Positions 7,723-15,278 of a DNA stretch of 47,645 nt are shown here, piece by piece (position 1 is the first letter of the stretch; every line of letters starts with the position of its first letter). The translations under genes and the position numbers were made by a program. The stretch is from Prochlorococcus sp. HOT208_60m_813O14. GTDB taxonomy: Bacteria; Cyanobacteriota; Cyanobacteriia; PCC-6307; Cyanobiaceae. A model generated the notes under the pieces. The model saw nothing but the letters and a program-made list of their open reading frames with translations, was not told where the DNA came from and ran no database searches. The stretch spans positions 1 through 47,645 of the forward strand of contig MWOO01000141.1 in the NCBI GenBank assembly GCA_002025945.1. The letters run 5' to 3'.

Positions 7723-7845
7723 GATTTCAAATCATTTTTCCCATTTTTAACATTTTTTCCTTGATATGAAAATAATTTTGCTGTGCAATTAACAATATAA
7801 ACTTCTCGTAAATAAGATTGAGTTGTTAATGTATAGTTTTATAAA

Positions 7846-7959
7846 ATGTTTGATTTAAGAGAGCTAAGACTTATGTTTTTGGATCCTACTGATTTGATCA
7901 TCAGTAATATAAATAAATACCTAAATAGTAATAAAACAATTAAATTTATTTTTTCTTAG
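7846..7959 (+). CDS. Possible 37-residue peptide
   Basis: An ATG frame encodes MFDLRELRLMFLDPTDLI and continues to a TAG at 7957-7959. The mix of acidic, basic and hydrophobic residues looks less random than surrounding AT-rich sequence. Its end overlaps the 3' end of the opposite-strand gene by 14 bases. It also contains the inverted repeat at 7887-7906, so the segment might be an RNA structure rather than a gene. Confidence 0.3.
   Translation: MFDLRELRLMFLDPTDLIISNINKYLNSNKTIKFIFS
7887..7906. repeat. Perfect 7-base inverted repeat
   Basis: TACTGAT, 6-base spacer TTGATC, then ATCAGTA. The arms are perfectly complementary and could form a hairpin in either strand's RNA. No T-run follows, so it is not a standard terminator. 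Confidence 0.35.
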
Positions 7960-8170
7960 GGAATAATTTTCCTATTTTCTCTTTTTGCAAATACTCTTTT
8001 TTAGTTCTTATTTTTTTATCTTCTAGTGATTCTTTATTAGTACTTACTGCATAAATAATGTAAAAAATCATACCAGTAAATATTAACCCTAAAAAAATAA
8101 TCAATATTCCTAAAGGTTCACTGGGACTAAAAATTTTCAAATCTAAAGATGTATTTAGGATAATTATCAT
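7946..8170 (-). CDS. Small single-span membrane protein
   Basis: From the ATG at 8170 the protein has 74 residues; a TTG one codon upstream is also possible. A hydrophobic span (LGILIIFLGLIFTGMIFYIIYAV) runs from about residue 20 to 42. A lysine-rich C-terminus follows, with KKEYLQKEKIGKLFPKKK at the end, which predicts a cytoplasmic tail. It is 34 bases downstream of another small membrane protein on the same strand. No family recognised. Confidence 0.55.
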   Translation of the reverse strand: MIIILNTSLDLKIFSPSEPLGILIIFLGLIFTGMIFYIIYAVSTNKESLEDKKIRTKKEYLQKEKIGKLFPKKK

Positions 8171-8204
8171 CAATAAACATATTCCTTAAAATTTTTATGA
8201 AATT

Positions 8205-8438
8205 CTAATTGATTTCTTCGTATCCAAAAAATGAAGCATTGTCTGAATTTTTATACCCATCAGCTGCTTCCTGTGGGTTTTGACTGTCAATTTTCCTTGC
8301 TTTAGCATGAATCATGTTGAATGGGAAAATCACAGCGCCTACAAAAAAATGAAGAATTAAGAAATCTGAAGGTAGTCCATTTGTCCAATCAGGAAAAAAT
8401 AGCAATGTCATCAATGATTCGTACATATAAGTAGTCAA
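8205..8438 (-). CDS. Small membrane protein with conserved-looking tail, unknown
   Basis: This is a 77-residue protein with TTG as the start. AGAGG lies about 5 bases upstream of that TTG, which favours it over the ATG four codons later. A hydrophobic segment, FLILHFFVGAVIFPFNMIHA, spans about residues 26-45. A polar tail follows with GYKNSDNASFFGYEEIN. The compact, motif-like sequence looks well conserved, but I cannot place it. It is probably co-transcribed with the small membrane gene 34 bases downstream. Confidence 0.55.
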   Translation of the reverse strand: MTTYMYESLMTLLFFPDWTNGLPSDFLILHFFVGAVIFPFNMIHAKARKIDSQNPQEAADGYKNSDNASFFGYEEIN

Positions 8439-8589
8439 ATAAACCTCTGACTATTATTACTGAACTTATCGCAATACTTTTAATTTTTAATAAATTGAAA
8501 TTTAAATTGCTTTAAACAATTATCAGATACAATTGAAAAGACAATTTAAAAATACTATTATATGATCTGTAAGTATTTTTTAGTAGCTG

Positions 8590-8991
8590 TTGTTAAAATT
8601 ATTTTTTAGCTTACTTTTATTTATAATTTTTCAGTTAAAACCTGCAGTAGGTTTGGCTTTTGATACGTCAGACCCTAGTGTTGGTTTGCTACAAAATAGG
8701 ATCTCTAATAATTTCTCTAAGAAATATTGCAATGCTATTCAAAATGGTTTTTCTAAAGATGAAGCAATGAAATCAGCTATCGTAAAAACTGAAAACATTA
8801 TATCTTTCTCTTACAATCCACAGAAAAAATGGATTGAGAAGAGTGACTTGGCAAATCAAATTTCATTGCGAGTTGTAAATGATTGTGGATGGTCATTTGG
8901 ATTAATTGGAAAGGAGGGAGTTGATTACTTTAAATCATATTTTCTAGAAATTTACGAAAAAACCACTCCTGATAAAAATTTTTCAAGTTAA
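8590..8991 (+). CDS. Secreted protein with signal peptide, unknown function
   Basis: This 133-residue protein starts with TTG. The first 22 residues form a signal peptide (FFSLLLFIIF core, likely cleavage after VGLA). The mature part contains two cysteines (residues 47 and 99), RISNNFSKKYCNAIQNGFS, and NDCGWSFGLIGKEG, and is predicted to be periplasmic or thylakoid-lumenal. The two cysteines could form a disulfide. The small membrane gene at 9001 follows 9 bases later, so the two likely form an operon. Confidence 0.6.
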   Translation: MLKLFFSLLLFIIFQLKPAVGLAFDTSDPSVGLLQNRISNNFSKKYCNAIQNGFSKDEAMKSAIVKTENIISFSYNPQKKWIEKSDLANQISLRVVNDCGWSFGLIGKEGVDYFKSYFLEIYEKTTPDKNFSS

Positions 8992-9000
8992 ATTAGGTTA

Positions 9001-9192
9001 ATGAATAATATTTCAGACAAATTAGTATTGACTATAATTTTGATTACTATTCTTTTTGTGTTTGGATTGATTTTTTCAGTAAGGTCTCCAGAGAGAAAGG
9101 TTATAGATTCTCCAATAATGTGGAAAGATGATTATTCTAATATTGCATTTTTCAGTAATAAAATAGTTTCAGAAAGTAAAAGAATAATTTAA
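9001..9192 (+). CDS. Small single-span membrane protein
   Basis: This 63-residue protein has one transmembrane segment (LVLTIILITILFVFGLIFSV, residues 8-27) and a polar C-terminal half. It is placed 9 bases after a secreted protein gene on the same strand. Function unknown. Confidence 0.5.
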   Translation: MNNISDKLVLTIILITILFVFGLIFSVRSPERKVIDSPIMWKDDYSNIAFFSNKIVSESKRII

Positions 9193-9285
9193 ATAAATAT
9201 TCATTATTTACCAAAATAGGAAGATCCTAGTAAACCATATACAATATTATTTTCCCTTAGCTCAAAGAATTTATCAATTCATTGT

Positions 9286-9627
9286 TTAATTTAAGTAGTT
9301 CAAAAGAACTGCCGCTAATTTTAAATCATGATTAAACCATGCTCGTATCGCCATAGCCCTTCGAGGATCATAAAAATTTTGTTTTCTGTACCAACTAAGA
9401 ACTTCTGAATCTGATTTCTTACCATTACATGACAAACAACATGGTACGCAATTACTTGTACTGCTTGTACCTCCTTTTGACATTGGATGAAGGTGATCGA
9501 GTGATTCTGATGGTTTACCGCAATAAATACATTTAAACTTAGTAAGTTTATTAAGTGACTCTCTCCAATTTTTATTACTTATCTTTGGACAAAACTGATC
9601 AAGGTAAATTGCATCTTGACTATGCAT
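9286..9627 (-). CDS. HNH endonuclease domain protein
   Basis: This 113-residue protein has a canonical HNH core: zinc-binding CIYC (33-36), DH at 44-45 followed by LHPMSKGG, Asn59 before VPCC, and CLSCNGKK with the second Cys pair (64, 67). It continues with WYRKQNFYDPRRA. HNH domains cut DNA with one bound metal ion. There is no intron, homing context, methylase or phage gene nearby, so it is a free-standing HNH protein of the type found in cyanobacteria and their phages. Substrate cannot be predicted. Confidence 0.85.
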   Translation of the reverse strand: MHSQDAIYLDQFCPKISNKNWRESLNKLTKFKCIYCGKPSESLDHLHPMSKGGTSSTSNCVPCCLSCNGKKSDSEVLSWYRKQNFYDPRRAMAIRAWFNHDLKLAAVLLNYLN

Positions 9628-9766
9628 AGTATTCTTGAAAATTTTTTTGATAATAACAGTTTTTTTTAAAATTTGATTAAAAAAGATAAAATAAGAATAT
9701 TGTAAGTCTTATTTTTCTTATGAAAAGAATATTTTTTACTTATTAAAATAATAGCTTTTGTACTTA

Positions 9767-10582
9767 ATGCCTTATCTACCAACAAAATTATTAGGGAGCG
9801 TTGATCATTTTATATTTAAAAGTTTTTATATCTTTTTAATATCCTTTTTTTCTAATACTTTCTCAGCGATTTCTGGAGGAGGAGCAGGATTATTACAATT
9901 ACCTGCATTGATTTTATCTGGAATTCCCTATTATCAGGCTCTGGCTAGTCATAAATTAGCAACAGTAGCATTAGGAATAGGGGGTTCATTAAGAAATTAT
10001 AAATCTTTAGGTAATGATATAAATGTTGCTTGGCAAATTTTAATCTTTGGATTACCAGGAGTAATTTTAGGGTCTTCTATCGTTGAATATATATCAGAAA
10101 AATATTTGTACTTAATTTTAGGAACAATATCAATATTATTAGCTTTTTACTCATTCCTTAAGCCAGATTTAGGCTTATTATCTGGAAATAATAAACTTAA
10201 TTTTGTTCATAAAATTAGATTTTTAATTTTTATTTTTCTTATAGGTATATTAAATGGTTCTATTTCTTCAGGAACTGGATTGCTTGTAACAATACTCTTA
10301 ATAAAAACTTTTGAAATGGATTTTCTTCGAGCTATAAGTATGACATTCTTTACTGTTGGGATTTTTTGGAATTTTGTAGGAGCAGTTTTTTTGGCAAGAA
10401 TAGGATCGGTTCCTTCAAATATATTGGTAGTATTAATAATTGGTTCCTTTACAGGAGGCTATTTCGGAGCTCATTTGTCAAAATTAAATGGGAATATCCT
10501 AATTAAGAAAACTTTTATAATAGTTTGTATTTTAATTGGTATTAGCTTATTAATTAAATCCATAAAAAGTTTTATAAATTAA
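9767..10582 (+). CDS. TauE/SafE (TSUP) family membrane transporter
   Basis: This roughly 271-residue membrane protein has about eight hydrophobic spans. The first half contains the family glycine-rich motif ISGGGAGLLQLPAL with SHKLATVALG after it. The inverted second half repeats this pattern as GSISSGTGLLVTILL, followed by RAISMTFFTVG. TSUP proteins export or import sulfite, sulfoacetate or other small organic anions. The substrate is not evident here. An in-frame TTG three codons upstream (9758) is possible, but ATG is preferred. A 457-base stretch without a long gene follows. Confidence 0.85.
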   Translation: MPYLPTKLLGSVDHFIFKSFYIFLISFFSNTFSAISGGGAGLLQLPALILSGIPYYQALASHKLATVALGIGGSLRNYKSLGNDINVAWQILIFGLPGVILGSSIVEYISEKYLYLILGTISILLAFYSFLKPDLGLLSGNNKLNFVHKIRFLIFIFLIGILNGSISSGTGLLVTILLIKTFEMDFLRAISMTFFTVGIFWNFVGAVFLARIGSVPSNILVVLIIGSFTGGYFGAHLSKLNGNILIKKTFIIVCILIGISLLIKSIKSFIN

Positions 10583-10723
10583 TTGTGAATAGCAGTACAA
10601 TTTGTAAAAAAAATCTAAAGCAGGTTTATTATTTAATAAATTAATTATTTTTATTCATCATTAAAGGGGTTATTGAATTACTCGTTTATTTAATAATAAT
10701 TTATTAGAGATAATACTTTATAA

Positions 10724-10758
10724 GAGGCCTTAATTTAAAACCCATAAAAAAAGGCCTC
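10724..10758. repeat. Inverted repeat overlapping the terminator stem
   Basis: GAGGCCTT (10724-10731) and AAGGCCTC (10751-10758) are perfect inverted copies. The right arm shares bases with one arm of the terminator hairpin at 10753-10772, so the two structures cannot form together in the same RNA. Confidence 0.4.
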
Positions 10759-10772
10759 ACATAAGTGGGGCC
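10753..10772 (-). terminator. Rho-independent terminator on the minus strand
   Basis: On the minus strand GGCCCCAC, loop TTAT, GTGAGGCC forms an 8-base GC-rich stem with one G-U pair, followed directly by six Ts. The plus strand has no T-run after the stem. A minus-strand transcript must therefore arrive from the right, although no standard-length gene exists there; the small frame at 10757-10894 ends inside this hairpin. Confidence 0.75.
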
Positions 10773-10894
10773 GGGTGATGGGGAACCTTATTTTTAAACC
10801 AATTTCTTAAAAAATGCAACCCCCTATCTATAGCGTCAATTTCAGAATCTCGAAACACTACAGGTAGTGCTTTAATGATTTTATTACCTAAAAT
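10757..10894 (-). CDS. Possible 33-45 residue protein ending inside a terminator
   Basis: The minus-strand frame reads KALPVVFRDSEIDAIDRG, then LHFLRNWFKNKVPHHPAPLM and a TGA at 10757-10759. The composition (Asp, Arg, Trp, Pro, His) is far from the random AT-rich background, and the stop sits in the 5' part of a strong terminator, as expected for a gene end. The only standard start is GTG at 10858 (33 residues), which would cut off the KALPV part. The frame is open to an ATT at 10894. Rare start use or an unseen error could explain this. The rest of 10583-11039 shows nothing else I can support. Confidence 0.45.
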   Translation of the reverse strand: MLGNKIIKALPVVFRDSEIDAIDRGLHFLRNWFKNKVPHHPAPLM

Positions 10895-11039
10895 TCAAAA
10901 ATTCTGAAAAAATTTTGTAATCTAAAAGTCTATAAGTAAAAATCTTATTTTATTATTCCAAATGTTTTTTGGTAATTTTACTTGTTAAAAATGTCCTGCA
11001 CAGTATCATTCGTAAGAACTTTGCTAGTAAAAAGCTTTA

Positions 11040-11267
11040 ATGATTGAATTAACTTTACTAACTCTTTTGAATTATGTTGGGGATAATTTCTGTGAGTATA
11101 GAAATCTAGGTCATGATAACTATAAATCTTTACTTCTTTCCTATAGTGATGCAAGTAATAAATTTGGGCCATTAGAGGTTAAAAAGGTTATTGAAAAATC
11201 AGAAAATTTTAAAGTTACGGCTGTTGCTATTGCTGCAATAAAGTGCCCTCAGCATATAATTAAGTAA
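11040..11267 (+). CDS. Unknown 75-residue protein
   Basis: The frame starts at ATG, four codons after an in-frame stop. The protein begins MIELTLLTLLNYVGDNFCEY and has a hydrophilic middle with DASNKFGPLEVKKVIEK. It ends with an alanine-rich helix and a CPQH motif. Its stop overlaps the next start (TAATG), a sign of translational coupling with the gene at 11267. No family recognised. Confidence 0.5.
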   Translation: MIELTLLTLLNYVGDNFCEYRNLGHDNYKSLLLSYSDASNKFGPLEVKKVIEKSENFKVTAVAIAAIKCPQHIIK

Positions 11268-11533
11268 TGAAGTTTGAATTAAAAACTGAAAAAGAAAATT
11301 ATTCAAAATCATTTTTTCAATTTTTCGGTATATTTTTTTTTCTCAATTTAATAATTATCCTTTGCGATGTCTCACTCAAACTAGGAATCATATCTAGAAA
11401 TCATAAAATTGAATACAACTGTAGGCTTTTATCTATTGAAAAATCAAAACCTCAATTTAAGAAATTATCTAGGCTTTCTAATCTGAAAAGTAAACAACAA
11501 ATTTGGGAATTTTGCAGGGAGGCTATTAAATAA
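11267..11533 (+). CDS. Small membrane protein coupled to the preceding gene
   Basis: This is an 88-residue protein with one span (FFQFFGIFFFLNLIIILC) at about residues 16-33, followed by a basic tail. The start overlaps the stop of the preceding 75-residue gene. It ends 3 bases before the convergent ABC permease gene. Function unknown. Confidence 0.5.
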   Translation: MKFELKTEKENYSKSFFQFFGIFFFLNLIIILCDVSLKLGIISRNHKIEYNCRLLSIEKSKPQFKKLSRLSNLKSKQQIWEFCREAIK

Positions 11534-11536
11534 TAG

Positions 11537-12331
11537 TTAGCTAGAAGCTGATGAATAGAATTTTAATGCAAATAACCAGAACTTTCTTGAAGTTATAACA
11601 AATATTGAAGCAACAATAAGTTCAAGCAATATTTTCCATACTTGAGAAAGTCCTAGAAAAACTTCAGAAGGAATTGTAGTTATAAAAGCAATAGGAATAA
11701 AAATACTAAAGAGAATTCTTAAAGAAAATGAAAATGAACTTAGAGGAAATCTTCCAATATAAAGGAATGATCTCAATACTTCTATTGCATTCCAAGTCTT
11801 AACAAACCAAATAGTAGTAGTAGAGATAAAAAACCATAGGCTATATAAAATACAAATCGAGCAGCTTATTGTAATCAAGGATAGGGTCAGAAAACTTAGA
11901 TCTAAATTTATTTGATTAATTCTTATGCAAAAGAACAACAAGAAAAATCCAAGCATTATTTCTAAAAATCCTGATGGATTTATTTTTTTAAATGAAATAA
12001 AAAATTGACTATCAATAGGTTTTAAAAGTACGAAGTCTAATGTTCCTTCTCTTATATGTTTAACTATTTCTGAAAGATTAGGATTGAACCATGTATTTGT
12101 TATTCCATTCAAAATTGTATAAATACCTTGAATTATTAGTGCCTGTTCAAATTTCCACCCTCCAATATATCCACTATTTTGAAAGAAAATAGATAATAGA
12201 AAAATACTCCCTACTAAACTTAAAATTGCAGTAATTAAATCAACTAATATATTTGTCTTATACTCCAATTCAGAAGCTAAAGAAGTATGTAAGAATTTTT
12301 TATAAACTTTTAGATATTTCCTTAAATTCAT
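11537..12331 (-). CDS. ABC-2 type transporter permease, second subunit
   Basis: This 264-residue membrane protein has about six spans. It belongs to the ABC-2 permease group seen as COG3694: an N-terminal KYKTNILVDLI-type region, then NPNLSEIVKHIREGTLDFVL and LLKPIDSQFF, a cytoplasmic segment characteristic of this group, and six-span layout. It overlaps the first permease gene by 4 bases. Together with the ATPase it forms a complete exporter. The substrate is unknown; related three-gene systems have been linked to antibiotic or lipid-like export. Confidence 0.82.
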   Translation of the reverse strand: MNLRKYLKVYKKFLHTSLASELEYKTNILVDLITAILSLVGSIFLLSIFFQNSGYIGGWKFEQALIIQGIYTILNGITNTWFNPNLSEIVKHIREGTLDFVLLKPIDSQFFISFKKINPSGFLEIMLGFFLLFFCIRINQINLDLSFLTLSLITISCSICILYSLWFFISTTTIWFVKTWNAIEVLRSFLYIGRFPLSSFSFSLRILFSIFIPIAFITTIPSEVFLGLSQVWKILLELIVASIFVITSRKFWLFALKFYSSASS

Positions 12332-13122
12332 GACCCCATTGCTGTATATTTTTTTGTTCCTTCAGACCAGATTTTCTTAAATAATGGGAAAAGTATAAAA
12401 ATCCATAGAATTTGCATAATTAACCCTCCACTAATATTTGTTTCATTACCTGAAAGTAAGTTTGCAGGGAAATCAATTAGATATGGAAAAGGAGTCAAAT
12501 AAATCCAAGATTTAACATATGCGGGAAATGAAACTACAGGTGCTAAAAGACCTGAGAGAAATAAAGTTGGAATAAATAACAATCTTTCTATCGATGACGC
12601 TTTCTCTGTCCAGAAGCATAGACATGCAACTATTGACTGAATTAAAAATTGAATCAAGAAGGATAAGAAAGTAGATACTATCGATAAAAGTAAAATACCT
12701 AAATTTGGTATCCATATACTTTCTGGATTAAAAATAAAAAAGAAAAATGCGATTATTAGTGCGAAAGGAAATCTTGTTATTTGTTCTGCAAGATGTTGTG
12801 CAAAATATCTGAAAAATGGATTTAAAGGTTGAATTAAATACGGAGATACCTTCCCCATAAGAGAATCTTCTTCAAAACTAAATACAACCCAAACTACAGA
12901 AAACTGTCTTACAAAAAAAGCACATAAGAAATACCTAGAAAGGAATGTATCACTAATGTTTAAGGATTCATTTAGATTATTATTTGTCCAAATGTTTAAC
13001 ATGAAAAAAGGAATAATCCCTGAAATTGCCCACAATGCAATTTCTACCCTATACTCCAACATGTTTGAATATTGGACTTTTAATAAAGTGAATAATTTTC
13101 GGTTAATTAAATTAGATATCAT
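12328..13122 (-). CDS. ABC-2 type transporter permease, first subunit
   Basis: This is a 264-residue protein with about six hydrophobic spans. The segment EEDSLMGKVSPYLIQPLNPF is the equivalent of the conserved cytoplasmic piece before the third span in COG4587 permeases. It overlaps the ATPase gene by 11 bases upstream and the second permease by 4 bases downstream, so the stoichiometry is probably set by translational coupling. With its partner it makes the heterodimeric channel in the plasma membrane. Confidence 0.82.
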   Translation of the reverse strand: MISNLINRKLFTLLKVQYSNMLEYRVEIALWAISGIIPFFMLNIWTNNNLNESLNISDTFLSRYFLCAFFVRQFSVVWVVFSFEEDSLMGKVSPYLIQPLNPFFRYFAQHLAEQITRFPFALIIAFFFFIFNPESIWIPNLGILLLSIVSTFLSFLIQFLIQSIVACLCFWTEKASSIERLLFIPTLFLSGLLAPVVSFPAYVKSWIYLTPFPYLIDFPANLLSGNETNISGGLIMQILWIFILFPLFKKIWSEGTKKYTAMGS

Positions 13123-14107
13123 AATCTTTTTTGATTAATACCTTCCCAATAACTTCATCAATTGGTGGTTCATTTATAAAAAGGTCTTCAATATCAAAAT
13201 TATTTAGGATTGTTTTTAGTGAAGAGGTAATAGAGTTGTTTTCAATTTTTATAGTGATTTCATTCTTTATTTTGTTTTTAACAGTAAAACCGGAATTTTC
13301 TAATTTAATTGCATCCTCTTCTGATCGACAAACTATTAATATTTCTTTAACAGGAGAAAGCTTTTTTAATAACAGGTCAAGTTTTCCATCGTATGATATC
13401 GTCCCTTCGTGCACACATATAACTCTCTTGCATAGGGATGTAATATCTTTCATGTAATGACTTGTTAGGCATATCGTTGCATTAGTTTCTTTATTATATT
13501 TTTGAAGGAATTTTCTTAAATTTCTCTGTGCATTAATATCTAATCCAAGTGTCGGCTCGTCTAAAAATAGAATATTTGGTTCATGTATCAAAGCTGCTAG
13601 TAATTCTGATTTCATACGCTGCCCTAGTGAAAGTTTTCTAACAGGTATGAAAAGCTCATCATCAATTTCAAGCATTTCCGATAGTTTTTTTATTCTCTTT
13701 TTAGCTTCGAACTTATCTAAGTCATATATTGATGCATTCAAATAGAATGATTCAATTGGTGGAAGATCCCATATAAGCTGTTGCTTTTGTCCCATTATTA
13801 AGGTGATATTCTTTAGGAAATTTTCTCTTCTCCTGAAAGGTAAATAGCCTGAAACCGAAATCGAACCTTCACTTGGATAAATTAAGCCACAAAGCATTTT
13901 TAATATTGTTGTTTTCCCAGCTCCATTAGCACCTAGAAAACCTACTATTTCTCCTTCTTTAATTTCAAAACTTATATCTTTTATAACTTTTAAACTTTTT
14001 GTTTGTCTTCTAAAAAAATGTTTAATTGTTCCTTTTAAGCCTGGTTCTTTGGAAGAGATATCAAATGACTTAGATAAATTTTTTACATCGATAATATTTT
14101 GTACCAT
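13112..14107 (-). CDS. ABC transporter ATP-binding protein
   Basis: This 331-residue ATPase has Walker A GANGAGKTT (59-67), the signature LSLGQRM, Walker B plus catalytic Glu ILFLDEPTLGLD, and the switch His in LTSHY. The insertion LKGTIKHFFRRQTKS before the nucleotide fold and the long C-terminal region (about residues 240-331) are typical of COG4586, the partner of the two permeases downstream. It is the first gene of the three-gene operon and energises export. Confidence 0.93.
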   Translation of the reverse strand: MVQNIIDVKNLSKSFDISSKEPGLKGTIKHFFRRQTKSLKVIKDISFEIKEGEIVGFLGANGAGKTTILKMLCGLIYPSEGSISVSGYLPFRRRENFLKNITLIMGQKQQLIWDLPPIESFYLNASIYDLDKFEAKKRIKKLSEMLEIDDELFIPVRKLSLGQRMKSELLAALIHEPNILFLDEPTLGLDINAQRNLRKFLQKYNKETNATICLTSHYMKDITSLCKRVICVHEGTISYDGKLDLLLKKLSPVKEILIVCRSEEDAIKLENSGFTVKNKIKNEITIKIENNSITSSLKTILNNFDIEDLFINEPPIDEVIGKVLIKKDYDI

Positions 14108-14184
14108 TTAAATTTTTAATTACTGAAATTTAATATTTAAATAAATTGTTAAATTAACCTTATTTTAGAAAATTTTTTAACAAA

Positions 14185-14574
14185 TCAAAAAATATCTTTA
14201 AACGATACAACCAGCCAGATAAAAAAGTTAATTGGATTAAGTAACTCGCTTACGTTATTTTTATTTTCATAATTTAATCCTCTTAAAAAATCAAATATGA
14301 AATTACTATTTTCTTGTTTATCATAATTTTTCTTTATTACATTACCATTTTCGTCGAGAAGATCAATTTCATCCTCAAAAAACCATTGCTCTTGTCCATT
14401 AGATAATTGCAAGACAACTCCTATACCTTTGCCATCAGTTATTCTGAAATCACTTACCTTACCCAATGAAGAAACATTAATCGCATCAATAGTTTCTTTG
14501 TTAAGTCTATCCTTAGATAGTTCTATGTTAACTTGAACAGAATTTCCTATCTTAACCTTATCTAAAATTGACAT
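14185..14574 (-). CDS. PetP-like protein (DUF2862)
   Basis: This 129-residue protein carries the short SH3-like fold pattern of the cyanobacterial DUF2862/PetP family: KIGNSVQVNI, SLGKVSDFRITDGKGIGVVL and WFFEDEIDLLDENG (about residues 8-77). PetP is a small peripheral subunit of cytochrome b6f that adjusts electron flow. Unlike the compact PetP, this one has a C-terminal extension ending with a hydrophobic segment (INFFIWLVVSF), possibly a membrane anchor. It may therefore be a PetP paralogue rather than PetP itself. Confidence 0.65.
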   Translation of the reverse strand: MSILDKVKIGNSVQVNIELSKDRLNKETIDAINVSSLGKVSDFRITDGKGIGVVLQLSNGQEQWFFEDEIDLLDENGNVIKKNYDKQENSNFIFDFLRGLNYENKNNVSELLNPINFFIWLVVSFKDIF

Positions 14575-14646
14575 TTTTTTAGGTTATTATACTTAGTGAT
14601 TAACGATTTATGCGATTAATTCAGAATTATTGATTTATTTCAATAA

Positions 14647-14793
14647 TTAAGATTTTTTGAAAACAGCTTCAAGGATTCTCTTTATTGAAATTGTTAATAC
14701 TCTCAAAAATACAAAAAACAGACCTAACCAACCTAATATGACAGCTATTGATAACATGCTTGAACCTAGATCACGCTGTAGCAAATTCTGCAT
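14647..14793 (-). CDS. 48-residue membrane protein
   Basis: The minus strand reads MQNLLQRDLGSSMLSIAVIL at the start, then GWLGLFFVFLRVLTISIKR and a lysine-rich end. A single span covers about residues 13-35. Amphipathic flanks and a normal ATG start support a real gene. It lies 72 bases upstream of the PetP-like gene on the same strand. It could be a photosynthetic small subunit, but nothing proves this. Confidence 0.55.
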   Translation of the reverse strand: MQNLLQRDLGSSMLSIAVILGWLGLFFVFLRVLTISIKRILEAVFKKS

Positions 14794-14952
14794 GAATTTA
14801 TAAATTAATGGATTTCACTCTACCTTAAAGACTTACACATTCAAATAAGAAAAAGTTCAACATATTGATATTTTCCCCAATTCTTTATTGTCAGGCTATT
14901 TAATACAAATGGTTTTTAAGCTAAGATTTAGATATAACCATAAATAAATATT

Positions 14953-15051
14953 TTGGAGCTCTCTTTTAGTTCTTACATTGGAATTTTCTTAATAATTATT
15001 GGTCTAATAGTTAGAGTTGATTTTAAATTCTCTATGCAAAAGGATTTGTAA
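14953..15051 (+). CDS. Possible 32-residue membrane peptide
   Basis: A TTG frame encodes ELSFSSYIGIFLIIIGLIV, then a polar tail ending MQKDL. The hydrophobic span is the right length for a membrane helix. No ribosome binding site is visible. The rest of the 362-base gap (14794-15155) holds only the terminator of the tRNA gene. Confidence 0.3.
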   Translation: MELSFSSYIGIFLIIIGLIVRVDFKFSMQKDL

Positions 15052-15130
15052 TGACTTCTTTTTAATAAGATACATTTCATCACTTTACTTGTAACATTGT
15101 TAATTACTGAAAAAATAATAAATAATAAAA

Positions 15131-15150
15131 AAGCAGCCTTAAGGCTGCTT
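15131..15150 (-). terminator. Rho-independent terminator after initiator tRNA
   Basis: The perfect palindrome AAGCAGCC TTAA GGCTGCTT lies 5 bases after the CCA end of the tRNA. On the minus strand it is followed by a run of Ts (TTTTTTATT counting the stem end). Confidence 0.85.
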
Positions 15151-15155
15151 TGAAA

Positions 15156-15232
<77 letters not shown>

Positions 15233-15278
15233 TTATATTCATAGCATACATCTGAAAGGGTTATTTTTTTCTATTTCT

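Noticed and set aside
9664..9757. AATAAGA ... TCTTATT dyad upstream of the TauE-type gene
   Set aside because: A-T rich stem with an 11-base loop; not strong enough for a terminator or an operator.
10978..11172. Minus-strand frame of 64 codons
   Set aside because: Opposite a better plus-strand frame that is coupled by TAATG to its neighbour; composition (many Tyr/His) is typical of an antisense shadow.
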